Both the position numbers and the translations under genes were made by a program. Shown piece after piece: positions 38,109 to 46,080 of a DNA stretch of 64,000 nt. This DNA comes from Sphingobacterium bovistauri (GTDB lineage: Bacteria; Bacteroidota; Bacteroidia; Sphingobacteriales; Sphingobacteriaceae): contig NZ_JADEYP010000009.1 in the NCBI RefSeq assembly GCF_020295405.1, positions 1-64,000 on the forward strand, in the 5' to 3' direction. A model generated the notes under the pieces. The model did no database searches. It saw nothing but the letters and a program-made list of their open reading frames with translations, and was not told the origin of the DNA. Each line of letters starts with the position of its first letter. Within the stretch, counting starts at the first letter, position 1.

Positions 38109-39086
38109 ATGAAAAAAATTTATAAAGTACTGTTGGGAGTACTTGGTGCTATTATTCTACTCGTGTTCGTATCTGGAGCCTTTTTATCATTCTTCTTACC
38201 TAATGTCGGTGCAGCACCTGAAGTAACTTTAGAATATTCAACAGAAAGAATCGAGCGAGGTAAATATCTAGCTAATCACGTGACAGTATGTATGGATTGT
38301 CACAGTACGCGAGATTGGACGAAATTTTCAGCTCCACTCGCTGGAAATTTGGGTGCAGGAGGTGAAAAGTTTAGTCATGAAATGGGTTTTCCGGGCACTA
38401 TTTATTCCTCTAATATAACGCCTTATAATTTAAAACTTTGGACCGATGGAGAACTTTTTAGAGCGATTACTACTGGTGTAGATAAAGACGGAAAAGCTTT
38501 GTTTTCTGTTATGCCGTATCATAATTATGGACAAATGGATCAGGAAGATATTTATAGTATTATAGCATATTTGAGATCGCTAGAATCAATTGAAAGTTCG
38601 GTTGAAGAAAGAAAACTTGATTTTCCTGTAAGTTTGCTAGTGAATACCATGCCCGCTAAGGCTAATCTTGCAACCATACCAAGTGAGTCAGATCAGGTAG
38701 CATATGGTGGATATTTGATAAATGCTGCTGGATGTGTTCACTGCCATAGTCAAACAGATAAGGGAGCTTTGATTAAAGGAACAGAATTTGGAGGGGGAAT
38801 GGAATTTATTCAACCTGCAGGAATAGTACGAGGAGCGAATATAACAATGCATAAAAGTAAAGGTATCGGAAGCTGGACTATGGAGACTTTTGTACAGCGA
38901 TTCAAACAATATGTTGATAGTAGCTACAAGGCTCAAGAATTAAGCCCTAATGACTGGAATACACCCATGCCATGGATAATGTATGCAGGAATGAAAAACT
39001 CTGATTTAGAAGCTATATATACTTATTTAAACTCACTCGAGCCCAAGGATCATACGGTGGTTAAATTTGAACCGCATAGGAAATAA
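38109..39086 (+). CDS. membrane-anchored dihaem cytochrome c
   Basis: A 325-residue periplasmic c-type cytochrome with an N-terminal anchor (VLLGVLGAIILLVFVSGAFL, about 8-28). It has two haem-binding motifs, CMDCH (61-65) and CVHCH (209-213), each followed by a domain with a candidate axial Met (such as VMPYHNYG and the MPWIMYAGM region). It would carry electrons at the periplasmic face of the inner membrane. Similar dihaem cytochromes occur singly or with alcohol or aldehyde dehydrogenases; no such partner is present here. Two successive cytochrome domains of about 140 residues suggest an internal duplication. Confidence 0.9.
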   Translation: MKKIYKVLLGVLGAIILLVFVSGAFLSFFLPNVGAAPEVTLEYSTERIERGKYLANHVTVCMDCHSTRDWTKFSAPLAGNLGAGGEKFSHEMGFPGTIYSSNITPYNLKLWTDGELFRAITTGVDKDGKALFSVMPYHNYGQMDQEDIYSIIAYLRSLESIESSVEERKLDFPVSLLVNTMPAKANLATIPSESDQVAYGGYLINAAGCVHCHSQTDKGALIKGTEFGGGMEFIQPAGIVRGANITMHKSKGIGSWTMETFVQRFKQYVDSSYKAQELSPNDWNTPMPWIMYAGMKNSDLEAIYTYLNSLEPKDHTVVKFEPHRK

Positions 39087-39123
39087 CAAAAGAGGGAAGA
39101 TTTTAGAATCTTCCCTCTTTTTT
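39087..39123. terminator. bidirectional terminator between cytochrome c and desaturase genes
   Basis: AAAGAGGGAAGATT pairs with AATCTTCCCTCTTT between convergent genes, with T-runs on both sides. Confidence 0.85.
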
Positions 39124-39147
39124 ACGCCTTTATTTTTGTAATACTTG

Positions 39148-40215
39148 TTAATTATACGTTGGTTTAGCCATGAATTTTATCACTTTGATATGTGACATGA
39201 ATGCCTGCCAAATTGTTTGATATTCAATATACGTAACATTATGTTCTATGCATGTCTCACGTACGATTTTGTTTAAAGCTGGATAATGTACGTGACTTAT
39301 TTTTGGAAATAAATGATGCTCAACTTGAAAGTTTAAGCCGCCCAATAACCAAGTTAATACTTTACTTTTCGTAGAAAAATTTGCTGTTGTTTGCAATTGA
39401 TGTATCATCCATTCTTCATCGACCTTCTCTTGGGATTTGAATGCTGTTCCATCTACGACATGAGCTAGTTGGAATACAATTGCTAAACAAAGACCACATA
39501 CTACTGCAGCGATCAACAATCCTATTAATGCTTTAGCCCATCCTAACACTGCGATAGGGATGACTAAGAATAATATAAAATGAAATATTTTAGATGACCA
39601 AAATATAATTTTTTCTTGTAAAGGAAAGTGGAATATATCTGCATTTACAGACATTCTTTGTCTGAAGTATTTTTCATAATCTTGGTAAAAAATCCACGCT
39701 AAATAAGAAATACTGTACAAAAGAATGAAATAAATATGTTGGTATTTATGGTGTTTTTTCAATTGTTGATCATGGTGGATACGCATGAATTTAATTTCAA
39801 TATCGTGATCTTCACCATCAATATTGGTAAAAGTATGGTGCGCAATATTGTGTTTTAGTTTCCAGAAATAGATATTTCCACCGAGTAGGTTTAGACTATA
39901 GGACAGGATAGTATTTAATCTTTTATTCTCAGAGAAAGAGTTGTGACCTGCATCATGCATAATATTGAAACCGATAGCCGCTAGATTGACACCAAATATC
40001 ACACATAATATTACACTGATGATCCAGTGTGGTTGCACAAAGACAAGAATACTATAAAGAAGTATAAATGTTAATAAGAGTACAGATGCCTTAATGAATA
40101 TTTTTCTATTTCCTGTCTTTTTAGTGAAAGTACTGCTGAAGTAATTATTTGTTTTCTGTTTAAGAGTCTTTGAGAATAAAGAACCCTTTTGATTAAACTT
40201 TACGGTTTGATTCAT
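39148..40215 (-). CDS. membrane fatty acid desaturase
   Basis: A 355-residue integral membrane di-iron desaturase. The three histidine boxes are seen: HDAGH (87-91), HNIAHH (122-127) and FQVEHHLFPKISH (about 300-312, with the QxxHH form of front-end and linoleoyl-CoA-like desaturases). Four or more membrane segments lie around 43-82 and 205-250. It would introduce a cis double bond into an acyl chain using oxygen and an electron donor such as ferredoxin; the regiospecificity is not predictable. It has no fused cytochrome b5 domain. The gene stands alone. Confidence 0.9.
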   Translation of the reverse strand: MNQTVKFNQKGSLFSKTLKQKTNNYFSSTFTKKTGNRKIFIKASVLLLTFILLYSILVFVQPHWIISVILCVIFGVNLAAIGFNIMHDAGHNSFSENKRLNTILSYSLNLLGGNIYFWKLKHNIAHHTFTNIDGEDHDIEIKFMRIHHDQQLKKHHKYQHIYFILLYSISYLAWIFYQDYEKYFRQRMSVNADIFHFPLQEKIIFWSSKIFHFILFLVIPIAVLGWAKALIGLLIAAVVCGLCLAIVFQLAHVVDGTAFKSQEKVDEEWMIHQLQTTANFSTKSKVLTWLLGGLNFQVEHHLFPKISHVHYPALNKIVRETCIEHNVTYIEYQTIWQAFMSHIKVIKFMAKPTYN

Positions 40216-40643
40216 TGTAATTTTAAAAGTATACTAAAGCAATACAATTTGCTTTTTAAATTATCTAAATATAATGATAACTAACTAACTTTTATAATTA
40301 GCTCTAAAAATACTCACATTATTTTTTGTAATCAGCATAGGATATCAATAAAAACTTTTTTTAATCTATGATTAATATTAGACTTTCTGTTTAGACGATT
40401 TAACCTTGTTTAAGTTGATGTCTTGAGGTGATTAATGTATTTAATGGTGTCATATGTGAGATTCGCGCAATTCAATATTAATGGTCGTCTGTTTTTTTTC
40501 AGGCATTGTTACAGTTAAATTTATTTGTCTTATAGTTGTTGCACAATAAATATTTTAATTCGAAATAGATTAGATTTCTACGCTTTTGTATTATCTTTAG
40601 ATAAGTTTTTTAAAACCAATTATATTGGCATGCACCTATTTAG
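40216..40643. other. 428-bp gap without a gene
   Basis: AT-rich sequence between divergently transcribed genes. No coding frame or strong repeat was seen. TTATCTTTAG near 40591-40600 resembles a -7 element for the small gene that follows. Confidence 0.4.
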
Positions 40644-41015
40644 ATGAAGAAATTAATTTTAGTTGAGAGCATTCTTGTTGGGAAATTTTCATTTCAAGGG
40701 TATATAGTGGATAAAGGTGAAAATATGATCGCTTATTCCATATTTTTAATAGACTCTGATGTTGTTTTGGTAGAGTTGATAGCTGATGCGAATAGAGATG
40801 TGCGTCTCTTGGTAAATATGGACGCATTTTCGTACATAAATGCAAATAAGACACAAGACAAGACATTGCGCAAATTGTATTTTTCAGAATTTTACAATTT
40901 TATAATAGCAAGTGAAAAGAAGGCTTCATATATGATCTTCAAAAAGAAAAAACTTAATTATATTAAAAATTCATCTGTAATCATTGATATAAAAAAAATA
41001 TATATCAATGATTAG
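40644..41015 (+). CDS. hypothetical protein
   Basis: A 123-residue protein, mixed alpha/beta by composition, with a lysine-rich C-terminal third (KKASYMIFKKKKLNYIK). No signal peptide, membrane segment or known motif is visible. It stands alone on the plus strand upstream of the GH43 gene with a 109-bp gap. A similar-to-TAnnTTTG sequence lies upstream. The frame is open and has plausible composition, but the function is unknown. Confidence 0.5.
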   Translation: MKKLILVESILVGKFSFQGYIVDKGENMIAYSIFLIDSDVVLVELIADANRDVRLLVNMDAFSYINANKTQDKTLRKLYFSEFYNFIIASEKKASYMIFKKKKLNYIKNSSVIIDIKKIYIND

Positions 41016-41124
41016 ACCTTAAGTTGTGCTGGATTTCTAACTATTACGAGCAGGACAGTTCTTTGTTACTTATTGATTAGTTTTAAATTTCAATCAATTT
41101 GTTAGCGATAATCAATATCTAATT

Positions 41125-42768
41125 ATGATACGTTCTGTTTTTAAAGTTCTTGCCCCGGTGGTATGCATATTTCTTGCTACCGAAGTGTACGGCCAAAGTT
41201 CATATATTTCTTCTGTTTGGCAACCTGAATTAGCCAATGGGAAATACAAAAATCCAATACTATACTCGGATTATTCTGATCCTGATGTGTGTAGAGTAGG
41301 AGATGATTTCTATATGACCGCATCAAGTTTTAATGCGGTACCAGGTTTGCCAATTCTCCATTCCAAAGATATGATTCATTGGGAAATTATCAATCACGCT
41401 ATTCCTAGGTTGGAAGCATCCGAAGGAATACCTATTGACTTTTTTAATAAAGCACAACATGGTAATGGTGTTTGGGCTCCTTCGATACGCCACCACAATG
41501 GAGAATTTTATATTTATTATGGTGACCCTGATTTCGGAATCTTTATGACTAAAACTAAAGACCCTCGCGGTAATTGGGAGCCATTAGTATTGGTCAAAGC
41601 AGGAAAGGGATTAATAGATGCTTGTCCATTTTGGGATGATGATGGAAATGTGTATCTGGCACATGCCTATGCTGGAAGCAGGGCAGGGATTAAGAGTTTG
41701 ATAGCTGTGTCTAGATTAACTACAGATGGTAAAAAAGCTGTAGGTACAAGTAAAATAATATACGATGGACATGAGCTGGATAAGACCATAGAAGGACCAA
41801 AGTTTTATAAACGTAATGGTTATTATTATATATTTTGTCCAGCAGGAGGTGTTGCTACAGGTTGGCAGACCATACTGAGGTCAAAGGATGTGTTTGGGCC
41901 ATATGAGCGTAAAGTCGTATTAGCGCAAGAGGATACAGATGTGAATGGGCCACATCAAGGTGCCTGGGTGAATTCCCCCGATGGTAAAGATTGGTTTTAT
42001 CATTTTCAAGATGTAGGTGTAGTAGGGCGTATAGTTCATTTGCAACCTATGAAATGGAGCAATGATTGGCCGGTTATTGGTGAGGATAAGGGACAGGATG
42101 GTATAGGTCGACCGGTTAAAAGTCATGCCAAACCAATTGCTAATACTGTCAAAAAGCACCCTCAAGAATCGGATGAATTTAATACTAATGCTTTAGGTTT
42201 GCAGTGGCAGTGGCATGGAAACCCTGAAGATTGGTGGCATTATACCAATGTAAATAGTGGTGTGCTGAGTTTGTATTCAGTCGCTATTCCTCAGTCGTAC
42301 AAAAATCTGTTTGATGTTCCGAATTTATTGTTACAGAAAATTCCTGCACCAGAATTTGTAGCTACCACAAAATTAGATTTTAAACCAAATCCGCAAGCCA
42401 AGAAGGAAAGAAGTGGATTAGTAATAATGGGGATGGATTATGCAGTTTTGGCTGTTGAATATGAGTCTGGTAACTATAAATTGGCACAAATAGAATGTTA
42501 TGGTGCTGAAAAGGGGAAACAAGAACTAGTCAATGAAAGTGTAGCATTACAAAATGGACAAATTTATTTGCAGGTTAAATATATAAAAGATAACACCTGT
42601 CAATTCTATTACAGTTTAGATGGGAAGGATTTCAAATTGTTAGGTAAATCTTTCAAAGCAAGAGAGGGGAAGTGGATTGGCGCTAAAGTAGGTGTTTTTT
42701 GTTCTCGCTCATTCCCATTAAATGATGGCGGACAAGCCGATATTGACTGGTTTAGAATGAGTAAATAA
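41125..42768 (+). CDS. secreted glycoside hydrolase family 43 protein (xylosidase/arabinosidase-like)
   Basis: A 547-residue secreted enzyme: signal peptide (MIRSVFKVLAPVVCIFLATE, cleavage after YGQ), five-bladed propeller catalytic domain (about 35-335), and a C-terminal beta-sandwich (about 350-547). GH43 catalytic residues are visible in order: Asp in YSDPDVCRVGDDFYM, the pKa-modulating Asp in LIDACPFWDDDG and the general-acid Glu in TIEGPKFYKRNG. The PGLPILHSKDMIHW segment is typical of the subfamily containing beta-xylosidases and arabinofuranosidases. It releases sugars from hemicellulose oligosaccharides outside the cytoplasm. No SusC/SusD pair is adjacent, so it is not in a canonical polysaccharide utilisation locus here. 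Confidence 0.9.
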   Translation: MIRSVFKVLAPVVCIFLATEVYGQSSYISSVWQPELANGKYKNPILYSDYSDPDVCRVGDDFYMTASSFNAVPGLPILHSKDMIHWEIINHAIPRLEASEGIPIDFFNKAQHGNGVWAPSIRHHNGEFYIYYGDPDFGIFMTKTKDPRGNWEPLVLVKAGKGLIDACPFWDDDGNVYLAHAYAGSRAGIKSLIAVSRLTTDGKKAVGTSKIIYDGHELDKTIEGPKFYKRNGYYYIFCPAGGVATGWQTILRSKDVFGPYERKVVLAQEDTDVNGPHQGAWVNSPDGKDWFYHFQDVGVVGRIVHLQPMKWSNDWPVIGEDKGQDGIGRPVKSHAKPIANTVKKHPQESDEFNTNALGLQWQWHGNPEDWWHYTNVNSGVLSLYSVAIPQSYKNLFDVPNLLLQKIPAPEFVATTKLDFKPNPQAKKERSGLVIMGMDYAVLAVEYESGNYKLAQIECYGAEKGKQELVNESVALQNGQIYLQVKYIKDNTCQFYYSLDGKDFKLLGKSFKAREGKWIGAKVGVFCSRSFPLNDGGQADIDWFRMSK

Positions 42769-42805
42769 TTTTAGTAAATTAGTTAGATATCATTATTTTA
42801 GTAGT

Positions 42806-43084
42806 ATGATCAATTTAAACGAATATTTTGAAGGAGCCGTTAAATCATTGGCTTATGAAAATGGTGGAAAGTCTACCGTGGGAGTTATAGATACAGGTGA
42901 GTTTGAATTTGGAACGTCAACTCCAGAATCGATGCTTATTATTGAAGGGGAAATGAAAGTGCTACTTCCTGGGCAAGGAGATTGGCAACTGTTTTCAGCT
43001 GGACAACAGTTTGAAGTAGCTGCTAATGCTTCATTCAAAGTAAAAGTCAGCACTCCGACTTCGTATTTATGTAAATATAAATAA
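42806..43084 (+). CDS. ppnP: pyrimidine/purine nucleoside phosphorylase
   Basis: A 92-residue single-domain cupin of the PpnP family (formerly UPF0345/DUF1255), which phosphorolyses several nucleosides to base and ribose 1-phosphate in the cytoplasm. Family segments YFEGAVKSLAYENGG, STVGVIDTGEFEFGT and QFEVAANASFKVKV are conserved, and length matches. It is 37 bp downstream of the GH43 gene on the same strand; co-transcription is possible, though the functions are not obviously linked. Confidence 0.93.
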   Translation: MINLNEYFEGAVKSLAYENGGKSTVGVIDTGEFEFGTSTPESMLIIEGEMKVLLPGQGDWQLFSAGQQFEVAANASFKVKVSTPTSYLCKYK

Positions 43085-43132
43085 TCATATTACGGATATA
43101 AGGGGTAGTTCTTTTATATCCGTTTTCGAATT

Positions 43133-43474
43133 TTATTTGAAAATATTAGCCAATTTAGTAAATATACTTTCTGGTAATTCTATATACAATTCGCTGTCTT
43201 TTTGTTCTAATCGATAAATTGTTATGGCATTGTATTGTCCTAAGGCTCCTTTTCCATCACCAAGGGCAAAGCTATGCCTGTGGTATGGGCAAATAAGTCT
43301 TCCATTCTCACACCATCCACCAGTAAAATTAGCCCCTGCATGAGGGCATTTTATGGAAGTAGCATGCCATTTTTCTTCATGATAAATTAAACAAAAGTCT
43401 TTTCCTGCCAACTTAATTTGCTGTATAGCTTTTTTAGAGTCAATAGCTGAGTGAGGTATTTTGTGCCATGTCAT
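43133..43474 (-). CDS. Rieske [2Fe-2S] domain protein
   Basis: A 113-residue single-domain Rieske protein. The cluster motif is complete: Cys43-Pro-His45 and Cys62-Pro-Tyr-His65, separated by 16 residues. No signal peptide or membrane anchor is present, so it is a soluble ferredoxin-like protein, the kind that donates electrons to oxygenases or belongs to NirD-like groups. No oxygenase or reductase is adjacent. Convergent with ppnP. Confidence 0.9.
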   Translation of the reverse strand: MTWHKIPHSAIDSKKAIQQIKLAGKDFCLIYHEEKWHATSIKCPHAGANFTGGWCENGRLICPYHRHSFALGDGKGALGQYNAITIYRLEQKDSELYIELPESIFTKLANIFK

Positions 43475-43581
43475 ATTAGGTTGAAAATAGGAGAAGTGGA
43501 AAGATATATTTAATTGGAATAAATTAAGTTTAAAATTTAGATTAGCTCTTATAATTGCTTGTTTGTTGTCTTTTAAGAGGG

Positions 43582-43995
43582 TTATTTTACTCTTTTAAAT
43601 TCAAGAGTGTCATTGTAGCTTCTATTATTTGATATAATTATGAGTGAGGTTTTGTCTAACTTTATTATATCAAAATCCAATAGTTCACCTTCATAATGAA
43701 TGTATATTTTTTTTTTATCATCTGATAGTGAGTAATCATGGTTTGTTGTAGCATTACCATTCCACCCCGCAATAGCTCCTCCCCACTTTCCATTCAATCT
43801 TATTCCTCTAATGCCTAAATTGGCTGTATCAAAAACAAAAGAATACTCTTTTATATCACCTAAAAAACTATTATCAATAGAGGTTTTTAATTCCCATTTT
43901 CCAAATATTGGTTCTTCGGGATTAAAATCTATTTCACTTTTCGAGCATGAAAATATTGTCATTAAAATAAGTAGTAGGCCGAATAGTTTTTTCAT
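43582..43995 (-). CDS. lipocalin-like lipoprotein
   Basis: A 137-residue lipoprotein with lipobox ending in FSC (Cys at 17). The mature part is beta-rich and starts with IFGKWELKTS, the pattern of small Bacteroidetes lipocalin-like lipoproteins. Ligand and function are unknown. It is the last ordinary-looking gene before the accessory region. Confidence 0.65.
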   Translation of the reverse strand: MKKLFGLLLILMTIFSCSKSEIDFNPEEPIFGKWELKTSIDNSFLGDIKEYSFVFDTANLGIRGIRLNGKWGGAIAGWNGNATTNHDYSLSDDKKKIYIHYEGELLDFDIIKLDKTSLIIISNNRSYNDTLEFKRVK

Positions 43996-44085
43996 ATAGT
44001 TTATAATTTAGTTAATATAAAAGTAAAAAAAGAAATTATTTTTTGAAGATATTGTCAAATGAAGTGATGATGAATTGTTGCAATT

Positions 44086-44117
44086 ACAAAAGCCTAACGG
44101 TTAGGTTAGGCTTTTGT
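44086..44117. terminator. bidirectional terminator-like hairpin
   Basis: ACAAAAGCCTAAC pairs perfectly with GTTAGGCTTTTGT around a six-base loop. It overlaps the end of the broken membrane-protein gene on the minus strand. Confidence 0.65.
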
Positions 44118-44327
44118 GAATAAGCTGTAAAATATGCTGGCAATTAATGGAATAATAAATATTGATAAAATTGTTTCCAATGGACATTCTTTAAATTCAA
44201 ACCCATGACTAAATTATAAGCCAATAATAATTATACCTCCAATAGCTAAAAGGTATTTAAAGTAATTTTTAATAAATCTTAACCCTTTAGATTTATCTTG
44301 ATTATCAATTGTTTTGTTAATGTCCAT
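44106..44327 (-). pseudogene. small two-TM membrane protein gene broken by an in-frame TAA
   Basis: On the minus strand a frame starting MDINKTIDNQDKSKG runs 37 codons through one hydrophobic segment (LLAIGGIIIIGL). It meets a TAA at 44214-44216, then continues in the same frame for another 35 codons with a second hydrophobic segment (ILSIFIIPLIASIFYSLF) and a normal stop. A single substitution would restore a 73-residue two-TM protein. The family is unknown. Confidence 0.5.
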
Positions 44328-44338
44328 AATCTAAAATA

Positions 44339-44692
44339 CTAAATAGTTTCGAAATAAAACTTAACCTCAATCTCTTTTTCTTCTAGTAAACCATAACGCT
44401 TTGCAAATTTGTATTGGGTGCTATCTCTATTTAATGAGGTAATGAATCCTCCTATGATTTTACGAAAGCTATCCAAAGACATGCTCTTTACGATATTGCA
44501 ACTAGGGCAAGAGGGATTGAAGTTTTCTAAAGTATTACGTTCGGGATGTTCGCACTTACCATTCCACCAATTACGTACAATTGGCTCTATATGATCAGCG
44601 TGCCAACGTTCTCCGAGAAGGTTGCTACAATAAGCGCAACGACCTTGATATTTTTCTTTCAGTGTTTGGTGTTGAATTTTTGAACGTTTCAT
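44339..44692 (-). CDS. HNH endonuclease domain protein
   Basis: A 117-residue protein carrying an HNH nuclease fold: a CAYC zinc knuckle, WHADHIEPI with the catalytic His-Asp-His region, NTLENFNPSCPSCN with the Asn and the second zinc knuckle. It is a stand-alone HNH domain, as found in homing, restriction or mobile-element contexts. It sits at the edge of the accessory region and overlaps nothing. The target is unknown. Confidence 0.85.
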   Translation of the reverse strand: MKRSKIQHQTLKEKYQGRCAYCSNLLGERWHADHIEPIVRNWWNGKCEHPERNTLENFNPSCPSCNIVKSMSLDSFRKIIGGFITSLNRDSTQYKFAKRYGLLEEKEIEVKFYFETI

Positions 44693-44748
44693 GTTGATTT
44701 ATAGGTGATTAATGATTTAAGTTGTTATATTTGATTAAACTAAAAATT

Positions 44749-44967
44749 ATGAACCTATTGTTTTTTAACCTTACCGGGATAGATATCATGATATTGATGA
44801 TTCCATCCATTTTATTTTTATATTCATTTTACAAACTTATTGTCGATAAATATCTAACAGCTAATGAGCGATTATTTTGGATTATCATTTTCCTTATTTT
44901 TAATATTTTAGGAGCAATCGCATATTGGGTTTGGGGGAACAATAAAAAGCGTACTATAACTTCTTAA
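44749..44967 (+). CDS. small membrane protein, PLDc_N-like
   Basis: A 72-residue protein with two membrane segments (MILMIPSILFLYSFYKLI and LFWIIIFLIFNILGAIAYW) and a basic tail (WGNNKKRTITS). The second segment resembles the PLDc_N motif found in small membrane proteins and in the N-terminus of cardiolipin synthases. ATG at 44749 is preferred over an upstream in-frame non-ATG start at 44722. Function unknown. Confidence 0.6.
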   Translation: MNLLFFNLTGIDIMILMIPSILFLYSFYKLIVDKYLTANERLFWIIIFLIFNILGAIAYWVWGNNKKRTITS

Positions 44968-45036
44968 ATAAACACCAATTACCAATATTAATATCTATTC
45001 CTTTTGATTTTAGAAGGGGGTGGAGTTGTTCTATGA

Positions 45037-45830
45037 TTATATACTTCTACTTTTTAGTCTAACTTCATCAACAAGAATTACTCCCATATCTTTTAAATAG
45101 TCCATTAATTCAGCAAGGGTTTGATGTCTAGTTATTTTAATTATATTATGAAGTTTTTCACCATCTTCAACTAAATGAATGCATCTAGTATGTTTAAAGC
45201 TGTACAAAGTTTCACTATTATTGATGCCTAATTTCTTTTTTATAGGAACAAATTGCTTTCTAAAGTAGCTTTCATATGCTGGTTTCGGTCAAGGTTTCCC
45301 GTCAATTGTAAAAATGTAATCGAATTTATTATATCGATCCAAATTCATATCGAGAAGAATGTTTAGGAACTCATCGTCAACAGGTATATATTGGGTTTTA
45401 TTTATTTTTGAGTTTTCGGATGGCACTTGAATTAATTCTTTTAAAATTGATTCCTTTTTCCGAAAGATATACTTTAAATTTACTTAAGCTATCGTAATAA
45501 ACTTCGTAGGTGTTTTTTTCAATACTGATTTTACGAAATCTAAATAATCGTCAAAGCATCTTATAGTATTATATCTATCGTCAATGTATTGATCTGAATA
45601 TTTGAATTTATCATAGGGATTGAATCCGGCAAAAAAAAGTTCAGAAATTGCTTCTTTTACTTTTTTTAGTTGTGCAGATCTTTCTTTTTTGGTATGAATG
45701 GAATTAATTGTATTAAAGACTTTAAATCTTTCATACAATTTGCCATTAGTTTTTCGAAGCTCTTCAGGGATTAAATAATTGTAAGAAACAAACCATATTT
45801 GGTAATATCTCCAATGTATCGTAAGAATTA
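45037..45830 (-). pseudogene. fossil tyrosine integrase
   Basis: On the minus strand, pieces of a Bacteroidetes integrase follow one another with a stop and frame changes. First an N-terminal region (HWRYYQIWFVSYNYLIPEEL, then YERFKVFNTINSIHTKKER) in a frame open from about 45830 to 45484. Then a core-binding piece in a second frame (IEKNTYEVYYDSLSKFKVYL). Then a catalytic-domain piece with an in-frame TGA, and finally YSFKHTRCIHLVEDG and KITRHQTLAELMDYL, corresponding to the H-x-x-R and box II motifs, ending at 45037. The part that should contain the first catalytic Arg is missing. The gene is dead; it marks an older element at this site, in opposite orientation to the intact one. Confidence 0.75.
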
Positions 45831-45893
45831 ATCAGCTTGTAAGAAGGTATAAGTGTCCGTGATTTGTCAGGACGTATTCTAACAAGCTGATTA
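45829..45893. repeat. 12-bp inverted repeat between the two integrases
   Basis: TAATCAGCTTGT (45829-45840) is repeated in inverse as ACAAGCTGATTA (45882-45893), with a partly self-complementary 41-base interior (GTCC...GGAC). It lies between the fossil integrase and the element integrase. It may be a terminator, a recombination site or a remnant element end. Confidence 0.5.
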
Positions 45894-46014
45894 TCAATTT
45901 TTCTAAGTGGAGTCGGAGGCACTTTTTATGTGTGTTTTTACGAATTCTTGTGTTTTATTATCTTGTTTAATGTGTTGATATATAGTTGGTTAGGGTTCTT
46001 TTGTATTCTTTTAT

Positions 46015-46080
46015 ATTTTTAGGTATTTACAAAAATTGGGTGTAAATTTGGGTGTAGATTATAACCCTTTACCTAAAAAT
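46015..46080. promoter_or_regulatory. inverted and direct repeats at the integrase start
   Basis: ATTTTTAGGTA (46015-46025) and its exact inverse TACCTAAAAAT (46070-46080) flank two copies of TTGGGTGTA (46036-46044 and 46048-46056, 12 bp apart). The right arm reaches the integrase ATG. Integrase genes of this type often have arm-type binding sites or operators here, so this is a candidate attachment or autoregulatory region. Confidence 0.5.

Noticed and set aside
45895-45935. GTGGAGTCGGAGGCAC as the 3' end of a second tRNA used as attachment site
   Set aside because: No tRNA T-arm or acceptor pairing could be built around it and no repeat of it is visible in the window.
46015-46080. Riboswitch or leader upstream of the integrase
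   Set aside because: The structure is a simple inverted repeat with direct repeats and resembles no known riboswitch; a protein-binding role is more likely.
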